The notes beneath the pieces were generated by a model that saw only the letters and a list, made by a program, of their open reading frames with translations, did no database searches and had not been told where the DNA came from. From positions 32,922,427-32,984,426 of the forward strand of contig CM022671.1 of assembly GCA_012295275.1 (NCBI GenBank): DNA of 62,000 bases. The letters are read 5' to 3'. Numbering within the stretch: the first letter of the stretch is position 1; each line of letters starts with the position of its first letter. Below are positions 13,490 through 26,123 of this stretch, in pieces. Origin of the DNA: Chrysomallon squamiferum (lineage: Eukaryota > Mollusca > Gastropoda > Neomphalida > Peltospiridae). The position numbers were made by a program, and so were the translations under genes.

Positions 13490-13745
13490 GTTTTGCCTCT
13501 GATAATCTTGAAGAGTTCGAACGGAACTTAATGATTGCTCTGGAAAGAGTTTTCCCCTTTTGCATTTTAACTATTAAATTAAGTTCCCTTGGAGGTTGCG
13601 TCCCTTGAGTCTCATGCAAATGAAGGATTATGTTGGACGGTTCGGGCATGGTTAATTGTTTACTTTTCATATCAAATGTCACAAGTCCTGGTTCTGTAAT
13701 TGTTTCGATCATTTGAGATATAGATTATATGTGTTTTGCCGCGAT
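13490..13745. promoter_or_regulatory. Candidate conserved non-coding block, or an unrecognised - strand exon
   Basis: Complex sequence without simple repeats. It contains a second perfect octamer ATGCAAAT (13614-13621) and TTAATTGTTTAC (13652-13663), which combines a homeodomain-type and a forkhead-type core. An 82-codon frame lies on the - strand (13712 to 13464) with no low complexity and no recognised domain. Without conservation data I cannot choose between enhancer and coding exon. Confidence 0.3.
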
Positions 13746-13919
13746 TTTGCCTCGTTTGAAAAGAAAGGGGAACTTTTGTTTGACATAAATTGTAACGTGG
13801 CAGGTACAAACTGGAATTTAGCTTGAATAAATGTATTCAGAAGACATTTTTATTTCTAAAATGTTGATCTGGATAATGCCAGTCGCCAAAAAACTATGAT
13901 TGTTTGTCTGAATGTAAGT

Positions 13920-14580
13920 ATTATTCTTTTCTTTTTTTTTCTTTTTTTTCTGCGTCACTGATGTCGAAGTAATGATCGACATTAAGTATGGTTATTATTT
14001 ATTATGTGTTGTAGTTGTTGCAGCTGTTGTATTTGGGTTGTGTTGTTCAGCTTAAAAAAAATATATCAAAAGGTCCGTTTTTAAGTCAGCCAGTATTAAT
14101 ATTATTGACGTTGTTGGCGGTGGTTCTGTTGTAGTTGTTATTGTTGTTGGACACATTCTTTGCCTGAACTCTTCTATCCATTGTTGTTATTTTTAAATTT
14201 CTGATTTCCAGCCTGGTCGCATTACATGTTTTACTTAGGTTACTGTTTAAATTGTTGTTTTAGTTGGGAGTGCTATCAGTATTCTATAAGTTGTGGGTTA
14301 CGATCTTCGACTGACGTCATAAACTTCATTTTTTTTTTTTTTATTTTTTTTTATCCTTAATCGGGTTGATGTTGTTACTACTGTTGTCAGTGAATCGTAA
14401 ACAAAACAGTCAGTGATAAACTAATGTATGCTTGTTCATCAACAGCTCTATATATTTTTACATGATAGCACTCATTTAATTGCAGTATGATAATATTCAC
14501 GCAAAAACAATTACATACTATTAACCCTTAGCAGCAAGATTTCCTTTTGAAAAAAATAATATACTGGAAGGAAAGTCTAT
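13920..14580. other. Intergenic DNA, TTG-rich
   Basis: T-rich and TTG-triplet-rich sequence with short homopolymers. A palindromic CRE-type TGACGTCA lies near 14313. No gene is supported. Confidence 0.6.
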
Positions 14581-14971
14581 ACCACGACATTTGATAAACA
14601 CGTCTGCTGGAACGAGAAATAATTTAAAAAACAAAAAGTCCCATCCTTCTAACCCTTTTCTTCAGCTTCACAAAATTGCTTTATTTTGTTCCAAAAAACC
14701 ACAGAAACAGCGGCGATAAAATACGACATAAAATATTTGACAAACTGATATCATAATTATTATTCTGTCAGACACATTTTAATTTATGTGTTGCTCGGCT
14801 CAGATCTTCTGCTTCAGCTGGTTTGCGGTTTTAATTTGATGCAAACGCCCTTGCATCCCCATCGTGCATCTTCCTGTTTGTCTAAGACCCGTAGAGTAAA
14901 AACACCACTCCACTAAAAAACGCACTTCAACGTCTCACTTTCAACAGCTTAATAATTTAACACGTGCGTAA

Positions 14972-15034
14972 TTTGCTGCTACACTAATTTCGATAATTTA
15001 TGCTGCTAATGATGTTAATTAGTGTAGTGGCAAA
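14972..15034 (+). other. 18-bp-stem hairpin
   Basis: Arms at 14972-14989 and 15017-15034 pair over 18 contiguous positions with a 27-nt loop. On the + strand transcript both imperfect positions are G-U wobbles, so an RNA would be fully paired. On the - strand transcript the same positions would be A-C mismatches. The arms also contain TAAT cores. It could be a small structured RNA, a MITE-like palindrome or a homeodomain-site cluster. Confidence 0.5.
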
Positions 15035-15039
15035 CAGGT

Positions 15040-18000
15040 TATTATTTATTATTTTTGCAGTACGTTCGCTAATGTATTTTTAGGACAGTTAGATTTCATA
15101 TATTGAAGGTTGTAATTTACAGTGTGTGTGTTTGTGTGAAAATGAGTGGAAGACTTTCTCTGTCAGTCGGTGTACTCGTTTAATCACAGAAATAAGTAGT
15201 TAAACACACACACACACACACAGATAATACATGCATACATTCACACAAGTACATTATATATAGCTACATGTATTAAGTACGTTGTACATACACATACACT
15301 CATATATATTTACATTAAAATAGATACATTATATACATCCAGATATACAAACATGCATATATACATACATACATACGTACACATATAAATGCCCACATTT
15401 ACAAGTATATATGAACACACTCACACATATCTACTAACAGAGAGTCAGCGAGGAGACACAGTTAGAAACGAAAAAATAAAACTGACATAAAAATTGCACT
15501 GAATACAACGTTAATAATCTATATTAGAACTCTCGGGCTGATACCGAGGTTATGGTCATACAAAGCATGCTTGAACAGATCTCTCACGGGAGAAAAACAC
15601 AACCCACACTCACACCTCCTCTAACAATGTTAAGTCTGGCTACTGCTAAAATCATCAGACCATCGTGCAGAAGTAGCTAGAAAATTCGCGAAACATTCGC
15701 ATCCTCTTGCTTCAACGCCTTGCGTCACGGAACAAAATAACTGTTCTGCATTTCTGTCAGGTTAGTGCATTTTTTTACATCACACATACGTGAGTGATAA
15801 ACGGAAGAAAAAAAGAGAAGATAATTCCTCTTTTTGCACTGGTATCTGCACAGCGTTTTAGATCCATCCTTTGCGAGTTTGCGGTTAAAAATGTTGCGGG
15901 TGTATGCGACTCTGTGGTCCCTTCAATAATTTCATTCTGACGTTATAAAGTGTTAAGAATACATATACTGTGGTTGTATGTACGACGTATCTGTACCTTC
16001 CCCCATATTACGAATACCTATTTATTAAACTTTTAACTTTTCTGAAAGTAAAAAAATGGAATTACGTGTCGGAGGAACGATCATTTCTGTATACGTCCGT
16101 TTTATTAAGAGACGTGGTATGTGTTTCCTTTGTATAATACAGCATACATAAAATGAAGTAACCCATCTTATTGAATAGGGGGGCTTTTCTTTTTCATTAT
16201 CTCTGTGGACTGATGTCATTGTGTTTATATGTAACGCGGTATAATATATTTTTAGACATCTTGTTTTAATTAGCGAGTCAAAGATTCCCTAGATCTGTTA
16301 CGAGAACTACAATACTGGATGGTGTAACATACTGAAATGACAACTCAGGCGCGGATCCAAACTTTTCTGGAATTCTGGCAGTTGCGACTGCGGTTTACCT
16401 GTGTAAAAAAAAGCAGTAGTAAAATCCAAAGATAGAAGAAGATAATTCTTGAAATCATTAATGTTAAAAACACTTGGTATTTTGTTATTTTTAACCCAGC
16501 TGCACACGCACACAGGCGCACATACATACACACACGCCCGCACACAGACACACATGCATATATATAAAAAGTAAGAGAAGTCTGCACATTGTTCTGAATG
16601 AGTGAGAACAAATAGATTATCTTGTGATGACTTTTACAGATACCCTTGATGAAGTCTGTAATTTGTACTGAATACAAACATACATACATGTATTTAGAAT
16701 ATACATACATGCATAAACGTTCGACGTGTGTGTGTGTGTCTGCGTGCGTGCGTGCGTGCGTGTTAGACATTTGTTTGATCTATAATTATGCTAATATCTT
16801 CTTCTGGCAGACATTTCATAAATTTGCGTATAATAAACAGTAATAAACTTACGTATTCATATGATGGCCAAAATAAATAATAAGAACACATAAAAATAAA
16901 AATAACTATCAGTTAGTTAATGTAATCAGTTGAATTTCCTAATGCTAGATTAACCCTGGATTTCAGGTGAAAACTTTGGTAAAAAAATCCAGGCGGTCTA
17001 AGTGTTGTAACTCAGTGTTGGGGACACCGCCTGAGATCCACCCTTTAGGAGAACCCGTAACATTCATTGATGATTGATTTATCAAAGGCCGTGGTAAGTA
17101 GTGCGTTGTTGTCGTTAGCGGCAAGGAGAGAGAGAAAATATGCTGCTCATTGCTAGAGAGCTTGCTGTTGTTCTAACTGAGTTACAAATCTAATTTACTG
17201 AACTGCATGTTAGCACTTTAAATGAATGTTACAGGAAATATACTCGCTTAGTTGCTTTTAGGCTTTGAATTTATTTTGTTTATTTCTTACTGCTTGTCCT
17301 TGAGATGATGATCTAAATGAACTGACGGAATTATGGTAATCATTGAGTATTGAAGATTGCCTTGTTTTTTTATTCATATTATTTACATTTATGCAGATTA
17401 ACCAGATTAATCTTTAATCAAAATGAAGCCTTAATAAAACAGTTTTCCATCAGTCATCATTGATCTTGTACAGATCTATGCACACATTGATATATATACT
17501 TCTACATAAACAGCATTTCATATTTCACGCCTGTAGACCCATACATATTTACACGAATACACGTTTACAACTACGCATAATGGATCGAATATATAAATAA
17601 CAATAAACAGATATACACATCACAATACCTATTAACATACCGGACTACGGAAGTATATTAAACTTATGCACATCAAGACAAACAAAAAAAACCATTATTT
17701 TATTTCATTTTTTGAAATGCTTTAATCCCGAAAAAAAATTAAAAAAAATAAGGTGAAATAATTTTTTTTTAATTAACATTTTGCTTGACTGTGAAACAGA
17801 ATATTTACGAAACAAGTAATTTTATAGATTAGAAAAGAATTGATTTATATATTTCATAGATAATGTGAATAGTGATTGTTAATACATATTTTCCTAGACA
17901 CTGTACAGATGAATATGGTTCTGTCAACTCTAATAGCTTCACCATGTCTGATTCAAAGAATATTTTATGTAAACAGTTTGAAATATTTATTTCTGTAACA

Positions 18001-18100
18001 TTATTATAAATAAATAAGACAATTTTTTTATATTAACAGTCAGTAATTAAATACTAGACTTGTGTCTGTGGTTTTATTTACATTCACAAGTGCATTATAT
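15040..18100. other. Intergenic DNA, no gene seen
   Basis: Short AC and TACA repeats lie at 15200-15430, mixed complex sequence at 15480-16340, and (GT)/(TGCG) repeats near 16500-16560 and 16720-16765. AT-rich sequence follows. Frames such as 16025-16219 and 16345-16770 (-) lack any coding character beyond being open. Confidence 0.6.
16346..16400 (+). mobile_element. hAT-like terminal remnant
   Basis: The start CAGGCGCGGATCCAAAC matches the usual style of hAT transposon termini (CAGGGGCGGATCCA). No second end or transposase is visible nearby. Confidence 0.3.
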
Positions 18101-18107
18101 ATACCCA

Positions 18108-18155
<48 letters not shown>
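18108..18155. repeat. (AC)n microsatellite
   Basis: Nearly uninterrupted AC dinucleotide run of about 45 bp. Confidence 0.95.
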
Positions 18156-18158
<3 letters not shown>

Positions 18159-18179
18159 TCACATAACCGGAAATAGAAC

Positions 18180-19140
18180 TCATTTATAAAGACTTCTTTA
18201 TATTCAGCAGTGTTATTATCTTGCTAGCTAAAATTGCTCTCAACAAATTTGCTTCTATTCACTAGCTCGTTTTATCAATCAGGAATACTGAACCGTCTAA
18301 CCTTGTTTGACTTATATTCACGAATAAACAACACTAGTTAATTTGTAATCTAGGATTAAAGTAAATAATTTCTGCTTATATTCAGGAATAAATATTTAAT
18401 TTGTAATCTAGAATTAATGTGAATATTTTCTATTTATATCCAGGAATAAATATTTGATTTGTAATCTAGGATTAATTTTGATAGGTTCTGCTTGTATTCC
18501 AATTTTTTTTTTCATTTGTAATCTAGGATTAACGTGTGTGTGTGTGTCTGCTTCAATTCAGGAATAACTATCATTTAATTAATAATTTAGGATGTTTTGA
18601 TTAGATTCAGGAATGAATGTCAATTTGCAGACACGAATTGTTCTGAACAGTTATACTTATATTCTGTAGTAATTGTTAATAATCTTGAACTTTTTTATAT
18701 AGTTTTACTTAAATCCATAATAACAATTACTAATTTGTAATATAGAATTGATGTATTTAATTTTGATTATCTCTAAAATTGATATCAAAAGTTTTACTTA
18801 TATATAGGAATAAATGATATTAATTTGTAATCTATAATTCATGTTATTAGTTCTTCTTATATTTAGGACTATATTATTAATATGTAATTCAGAACTGATG
18901 TGAAGAGTTCTACTTACATTTATGAATAAATATTACTAATTAACAATCAAGAATTCATGTAAACAGTTTTTGTTATAATATTATTCAAAAATAATTATTA
19001 TAAATTTGTAATATAGCATTCATACGAGGAGTTTTACTTGTTGTAAGGAATAAATATTATTAATTGGTAATCTGGAGTTCATTTGAACCGTTTTTTTATG
19101 TTTAGGAATAAATATAACTAATTTATAATACAGAAAAGAT
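18180..19140. repeat. Decayed ~60-bp tandem array (about 15 units)
   Basis: A unit of about 58-65 bp recurs across roughly 960 bp. Each copy carries variants of AGGAATAAATATT, then TAATTTGTAATCTAG, then GAATTGATGTGAA, then a TTCTACTTATATT-like segment. Copies near 18330-18480 are the clearest and others are strongly diverged, so the array is old. It ends about 790 bp before the start codon of the potassium-channel gene. Confidence 0.75.
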
Positions 19141-19924
19141 GACTTTTTAACACATCTGGTTGAGTCGTATTATTTTTGATTTAAAAAAAAAAAGAGAAGG
19201 ATTCATGTTATATTTATGTACACAAAACGTATTTTGGTTGTTTTCTAATGTTTGTTACTTTGGTTTGTTTCTTTTAGCTGTTTGGTTCAGTTACAGTTCT
19301 ATTTTTTTACTTTGTTGTTATCGTTTACATCCACAAATCGTTCTTTTCTTTTTCTTTTTTACTTTATTACCAGTCAGATATATAAACTGTTTATCTTTTT
19401 ATTTTATAACCTAACTTAGTAATTAGAATGGTTTAAAGATGGGTTGTTGAATCAAGCCGTCGCATTATGCCTTTTATGTTATCTTTTGAACAAGACATAG
19501 CCCCTCAGAGTGTTTGATCTCAGATCTGTGTTTCCCTGTCTATGAGAAAGTGAATATATTTTTTTTTTTACTGCTTATCGAAAACAGTAGTTTGTGGAGA
19601 AGCGGCAATGGTGTTTTCTCTGATGCCGTCATTATAATAATGTTTATCTTTATTTTTTCATTGTACCCATTGATACATTTATTGAAAAAATATCTTTGAA
19701 AATATTGTCTAATGTACATACAGATCCAATTTGTCAGAAATTAACTTCATATCTAAAATCCGTTAAAATGCGTTGTGCTGATCATAAAATATATATGTTC
19801 ATAATATTCATGTTAATTTTCTTTTCTTTTCAAGCGACGACCATCCTTCCCTCAAGGTGGTCTCGATTGGCACATCAGAAGGAAAAACAGCATCCACCGC
19901 TCTGTCCGGCATGCACCAGCCACA

Positions 19925-20608
19925 ATGTCCGATCTGGCCAATGAGATTGATGATTCCGCGGAGTGCGAGAACAACGGATGTTGCTGCGGAGAGCAGAATA
20001 ACATTTCCGGGGTCACCGTGACACTCACAGACGATAATCAAAATGCTCCGGGCAATACGTCGGCCACATCAGGCCCAACGGCAAAGAATATATGCACGTG
20101 CAAACGTACAAGCAAAAAACTCAGGAAATCGCCTAAGACAACGATATTCATTAACGTCGGGGGTCAAATTTTCGAAACTTACAAATCGACTTTGAAAAAG
20201 ATGAAGAATTCCGTTTTAGCCGATGAAAACAAACTAAATCATTTTTGGCGCCCGGAGGTGGGCGACTATTTCTTTGACAGAGATCCCCAAGGATTTGCGT
20301 GTATTCTTAACTACTACCGTACGGGGGAGCTGCACATCCCCACGAATATGTGTGGACCCTCCCTTCAGAATGAACTGCTGTTTTGGGGCATCGACGAACT
20401 GGATATTGAGCGATGTTGCTGGACGCAATACAACACGTGGAAGACGCAGAGCAGGTCGCTGCAGAAGCTGGAGTATGACCGAAAGTCGTCGACGATTCAG
20501 GACACAATGTACAACAAAGCATCTGCGTCGTGCTGGAAGAAGTGTCGCTGGAAGATCTGGAGATTTCTACAGGATCCAACGTCATCCCTTGGAGCCAAGG
20601 TATGTGTC

Positions 20609-20684
<76 letters not shown>

Positions 20685-21019
20685 TAATAGTAAAAACAAT
20701 AACAACAACAGAAACAGAAACAGCAACAGCAACAACACCCATAACAACAACAAAACAATAATAATAATAATAATAATAATGGTCTTAAATTGTGCCAGTG
20801 ACCCTAATCATATCTAGAATCAGTGTCTGTCTCATTTTTATTTGTTTGTTTGTCTGTTTGTTTTAATTAGTGTTAAAATTTCTGGTATGCTGTTAGATGC
20901 TTTATTGAAATATAATTTATTTTCACAATACAAACATTTTCTTTGTTGTTATTTCTCTGTGATCTGTCTGTCTGCTTAATATAAACGATTTGAGACAGCG
21001 TATAGATAAGAAGAGAGAT

Positions 21020-21114
<95 letters not shown>

Positions 21115-22591
21115 TAACAAAGAGGCAGACAGAAAAACAGACAGTAGAAATAGAGATATATATATATGCATGTGCACTGTCAAGTGCCATTTATGTCATA
21201 GATACATCGCGAATATCACTCTTTTTTTTTTTTTTTTTACTGTTGCTGTCACAATATTTAGCACTATTAATCGATTATTTAATTACCAGAGAGAGATATT
21301 GTCACGGTTCTCTAAATTTCGTGTATTATTATTATTAATATTAATATTTTACTGTTATTGCTATTATTATTGTTGTTGTTGTTATTACTGTTACTGTTGC
21401 TGTGTTTTCTTCTGCTTCCGCATTTTCTTCATCGTCTTTTTCTTCTTCTTATTATTATTATTAATTTCATTATAATTGTACTTGTTGCCGTTGTTGTTAT
21501 TATTATTATCTCATCCTCAGGTTTACGCTTGGATTTCTATCATCTTTGTACTCGTGTCCATCTTTTCGTTCTGCGCGGAGACACACCCCCAGTTTCAGGT
21601 CCGACAACAAGACATTACAGAGGAGTGGCATGGACTCTACCAGTTCCTTAACATGAAAACAATAGACTGGAATCTCGCAGGACGTCTCAACATAACTGGA
21701 AACGGAAGTCATTCCGAAAACGAATCGATAGAGTTTTCGGGAGATGACGAATCTGACTCTGTTGAAGACGAAGATACGCTCCTAACACATCCTAGTTTAG
21801 TTTTGATGGATTTGACTTGTTTGGCGTATTTCACTTTAGAATATTTCACCCGTTTTATCTGCTCACCGAGTAAAATTAAATTTCTGCGGGCGTTGCAGAA
21901 TATTATAGACTTTATCGCTATCGCCCCGGACTATATTAATATTGCTCTACTCTTTATTCAGCCGAGTAATGGTAAAGGGATGGTGATTATGGAGTTCATG
22001 TTTATTCTCAGAATGCTACGATTATGCAGAATTTTTCGTCTTATTCGCCATGTGCCTGGCTTATGGATTCTGTTGTACACACTAAAAGCCAGTTTCAACG
22101 AACTAATGTTAATGTTTGTCTTTCTTCTCATTGGGATGGTTGTGTTCGCATCTCTGATGCACTTCGCCGAGGGGAAGAATGGTTTCGACAACATTCCAAT
22201 AGGATTCTGGTGGAGCGTGGTTACCATGACGACTGTCGGCTACGGCGACATGTACCCGCAGACGGCGTTCGGTTATATTATTGGTTCCCTCTGTGCAATC
22301 GCAGGTTTACTGATGATTGCGTTCACAGTGCCTATTATTGTTAGTAACTTTGTGTTGTATTACACGCACGTGCAGTACGGATTAGCCAGGAGGGATCGTG
22401 ATAGCGACACTGACAGAGATGAAGATGAGGAACAGATAAGAAAGATGGAAAGTGCTGATGCGGCTGTCAGTCCAGTGGGAATGTCATCTAAAATACGACC
22501 AGACTGCACAGCAATAGAACTAGGGGAAAATATTGGTTTAACTACATCCGGCGGAAGTCAGCCCATCTTGAGGTCGTTGTCTGTTAAGTAG
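19925..22591 (+). CDS. Voltage-gated potassium channel alpha subunit, Kv3/Shaw-like (2 coding exons, 581 aa)
   Basis: A tetrameric K+ channel subunit of the plasma membrane. Coding exons are 19925-20599 and 21521-22591, joined in phase 0 across a GT..AG intron, giving 581 aa. The T1 domain spans residues 73-180 and has the zinc motif H137-x5-C143-x20-C164-C165, typical of non-Shaker Kv2/3/4 families. The intron falls just before S1 (226-242). S2 is 318-339 with F329 and E332, S3 352-372 with D355. S4 has arginines 389, 392, 395, 398 and 401, five charges spaced every third residue as in Kv3. S5 is 419-441, the selectivity filter TVGYGD 463-468, S6 474-506. The Kv3-like T1 and S4 favour Shaw. 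The S1-S2 loop is long and acidic with three N-glycosylation sequons. The S6 PVP motif reads T494-V-P, which is unusual. An acceptor-like site ending at 19834 suggests a 5' UTR exon upstream. Confidence 0.95.
20609..20691. repeat. (AAT)n microsatellite beside the Kv donor site
   Basis: About 80 bp of perfect AAT repeat begins roughly ten bases after the GT of the channel intron. A related CAA/AAT stretch continues to about 20780. Frames of poly-Ile or poly-Asn are read-through artefacts of the intron. Confidence 0.95.
21023..21110. repeat. (GA)n microsatellite in the Kv intron
   Basis: Nearly perfect GA dinucleotide run of about 85 bp inside the single intron of the potassium-channel gene. 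Confidence 0.95.
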
Positions 22592-22741
22592 TGTGTGGTC
22601 GCGTTGTCTGGTCAACGACAATGGACTTTAAAATATTTGTTTTGTGAAAGAATGCTACACGAGGTCATTTGTTATAACATTATTACAGTTTTTCTCAGTA
22701 CTGAAGTATGATTTTACGAATATAAGTCTTTGTGCATGTAC

Positions 22742-22905
<164 letters not shown>

Positions 22906-22979
22906 CCGATGTTCATTTACAAGATGTAAATACTGCTTTTTATCGAGTCTTCCAAACTGAATTTATCTAACGAGTGTGA

Positions 22980-23351
22980 AAATTATTCCTCTTTGTTTTT
23001 CCATGAAAATTCCTAAAGTTTTAATCTGTTCTACTGATTTTTGTTGTTCTTTTTTATTGTTTTAAATCATGAAATCTTAGTCTTTGTATTTTAGAAGACA
23101 ACTAAAAACATAAAACACCATTGCTTCCTTCCTCAGTACCAGTTCTTTGTAAAATATCATTTCGAACTAAAATAAAAAGGGTGAAATCCATTTCATTAAT
23201 TATAATATTAATACCATGAACATTTTTTTTTTTAAAGAATTTTTAGTATATTTTATTAATAATGATAGACTGGCATTTGTAAGTATTAATGATAGCTTGT
23301 ATAAATCAATACAGGATATAAATTTCATAAATATCTTTTCTTTCTTTTTTA

Positions 23352-23393
<42 letters not shown>

Positions 23394-24654
23394 AGTGAAC
23401 AATGATGTTTCTTAAATTCACATTTATTTTTGCACGTAGAAAACCAGACATAATAATTTTAAATAACTGACAGTTTATTCGAACGGATAAAAAAGAAAAT
23501 GTATTTAGACGTATCTTGATCTTTGATCAGAATTTGTTTCTAAAATTTCAGTTCTGTTAACACAAAGGTTATTACATGTTTATGCTCAGATCAGAACCAA
23601 GATTTATACAAGATTTACGCTAACTTATTTTCAGATAAAACCTACCAAATATCAGCATCTTCTGATAGCGGTAGGCCTTTCAGAGAAGAAACAAAAGCAA
23701 GCTTCAAAAGCTACATAGTTTAAATCTTGCCAAATATTCCTGAACTAAATAGAATGTACTTCAGTTAAGTTATCTAATTTTTGATTAAAATTGATCAAAT
23801 ATTACTATAACGTAATACATATTCTAGATAGCACTTTCAAAACAGAGCCTAATTTAGAACTGTCCAAACAACTTTCAAACGTCCTAAATTACCAATTTCC
23901 TGATAGATCTTAAATTAACATTTTCCAAACAGAGCCTAATTTAACATTATTTAAACAATTCTAATTTAAGCACATTTCAAACAGAGGGCACCGTAGGGAT
24001 TACGATCTCACAATCTGAAAGGTTCAGATGCTACACAGCTTTATTTTCTGTAAACGCTTACCTATTTAGACTTCAAAAGCTTCATGTCTAAATTCAGCCC
24101 TATATATTACTGATAGATAATTAAAGGTAAAGTTTAATTTTGCGTTATGAGCACTAAAAAAAATGAAAGAAAAACGAACCTACTGTACAATTGTTGAAAA
24201 GAAATATATAATTTATTTTTAAAAACAATTACGCACACCGTAATTTTGAAGATTTCTTTTATTACTCTTTCTTCTGTGATTCGTTACAGATGTCTGTTAA
24301 TCATTTTTGACATTTGTTGTGAAACGTTTTATGTTCGTTAGGATAATGAACAGTTTAAACGTAATAATTTATTTTCAAATTTCGACCTTTTCGTTTGTTT
24401 ATAATTCGAAGCCACGTTTATTTTTATTTTTTTATTTGTTGTTTTTTTTTTTTTTTATCCCTCTTCTTCTTCTTTTTCTTCTTCTTCCATTTTTTAAACT
24501 GAATTTTCTTATTCACAATTTATGGCTCAGTAAATCTTTTTAAATTTCTTTTTTCATATTTCCAATACAACCCACTTTCTACATCACGTTAATGTAATTA
24601 ACATACTATAATAGAATTTATTTCTTTATTTAGCATGCATGTATTTTTCTTCTT

Positions 24655-24723
<69 letters not shown>

Positions 24724-25998
24724 TAAATCAGCGAACACAGACCCAGTCAAACCTTTATTTCTAAATTTTAAAATCCAGTAATAATTGTAACAACTTTATT
24801 CTTTATAAACCCACTGTGGCTTTACACTGCGATAATACCACTCACGTCTGCCTGATTAGAAGTTTTATTAAATAACGTTAACTAGTATTAATAATATTAC
24901 TGTTTCTTTTTACCATTACATCATGATTCTTCGATTTCATGTCTTCATCACAAAGGGCTGATGTTGTCCATGCATCACATAGAAACGTAACTGTGTTTTT
25001 TGTGGTGTTTTTCTTTGTTCCCGTAAGTGATTTTACTATATCCATATATAATATTCAGTAGCTACGGTTTTGAAACGTGTTATCAGCCTATATCGCACTG
25101 ATATGGAATTTTCTTTCTGTTTTCTTTTGGCATTTTCAACAAGTATTTACTCTGTATTTGCGGCGCAAGAGCACGAAGCAGCGATAAAATGTTTGTTGTT
25201 AATATTACTTTCCCTTTTATAACTGTTCACTTTTAATTATACTGTAACTTAATGTCGCGTTAAATAATTACAGTATATGATACGCACACAGCTCAGCTAC
25301 ATTCTGAATGACAAACGTCATACAGGATTTACTTCTTATTTATTAAATCCAATTCTAACAGTATTTTTCTGACAACAAAACACCAAATCATACAAATCTT
25401 CGTGTAAAAACCATTATATCACTATTATTGTTTCCCTGTAATTTTAATCGAAACACGCAAACCATAAAGTTACCACTGGAAATTGTTACACTTAGACATT
25501 TGCCATGGACTTGAATTACAAACATTTTAAGTGCCGTAAACCAGCATCCTCTGATATCGGAACAAAATGAACGTGTCGCTGAGTTATCTTCCTAAAACAG
25601 CGCCCTCTGCTGAGTCTGCAGGAAGTAGATCATAACTATAATCATCAGCCATTTTTATCATGCAGAAAATAGCAGTTATTTAATTCAGTATTGGTTATAG
25701 CAGAAATAATTGCATATACCCTTATTAAATTTTTAACATATTCACAGTGATTGCCCACTAATGATCTCGACCCGTGGTAATTTAAGAAATATTTGTTTAT
25801 TTTGATATTAATCTGAATACTTGTTTCAATTAATGTGCATGAGTAAAGTTTTTCCCTTGTTAACCAAAAGGAAAATAATAATTCATTCCAGTTTTCATAA
25901 TTTACATTCCATATGCATAAATTGAAAAAAAACGAATAGTACTAATAATTTTTTTTCTAATATATACATTTGTTCCCACCTCAATCCCCATGCTTTGT

Positions 25999-26039
<41 letters not shown>

Positions 26040-26086
26040 TATAATGACAGTGATGATTATTTTATTTATTCTATTTATTTATTTTC

Positions 26087-26123
<37 letters not shown>

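Noticed and set aside
20497-20817. Frames continuing the Kv first exon into poly-Ile or poly-Asn
   Set aside because: They read through the GT donor at 20600 into an AAT microsatellite; joining to 21521 restores the channel exactly.
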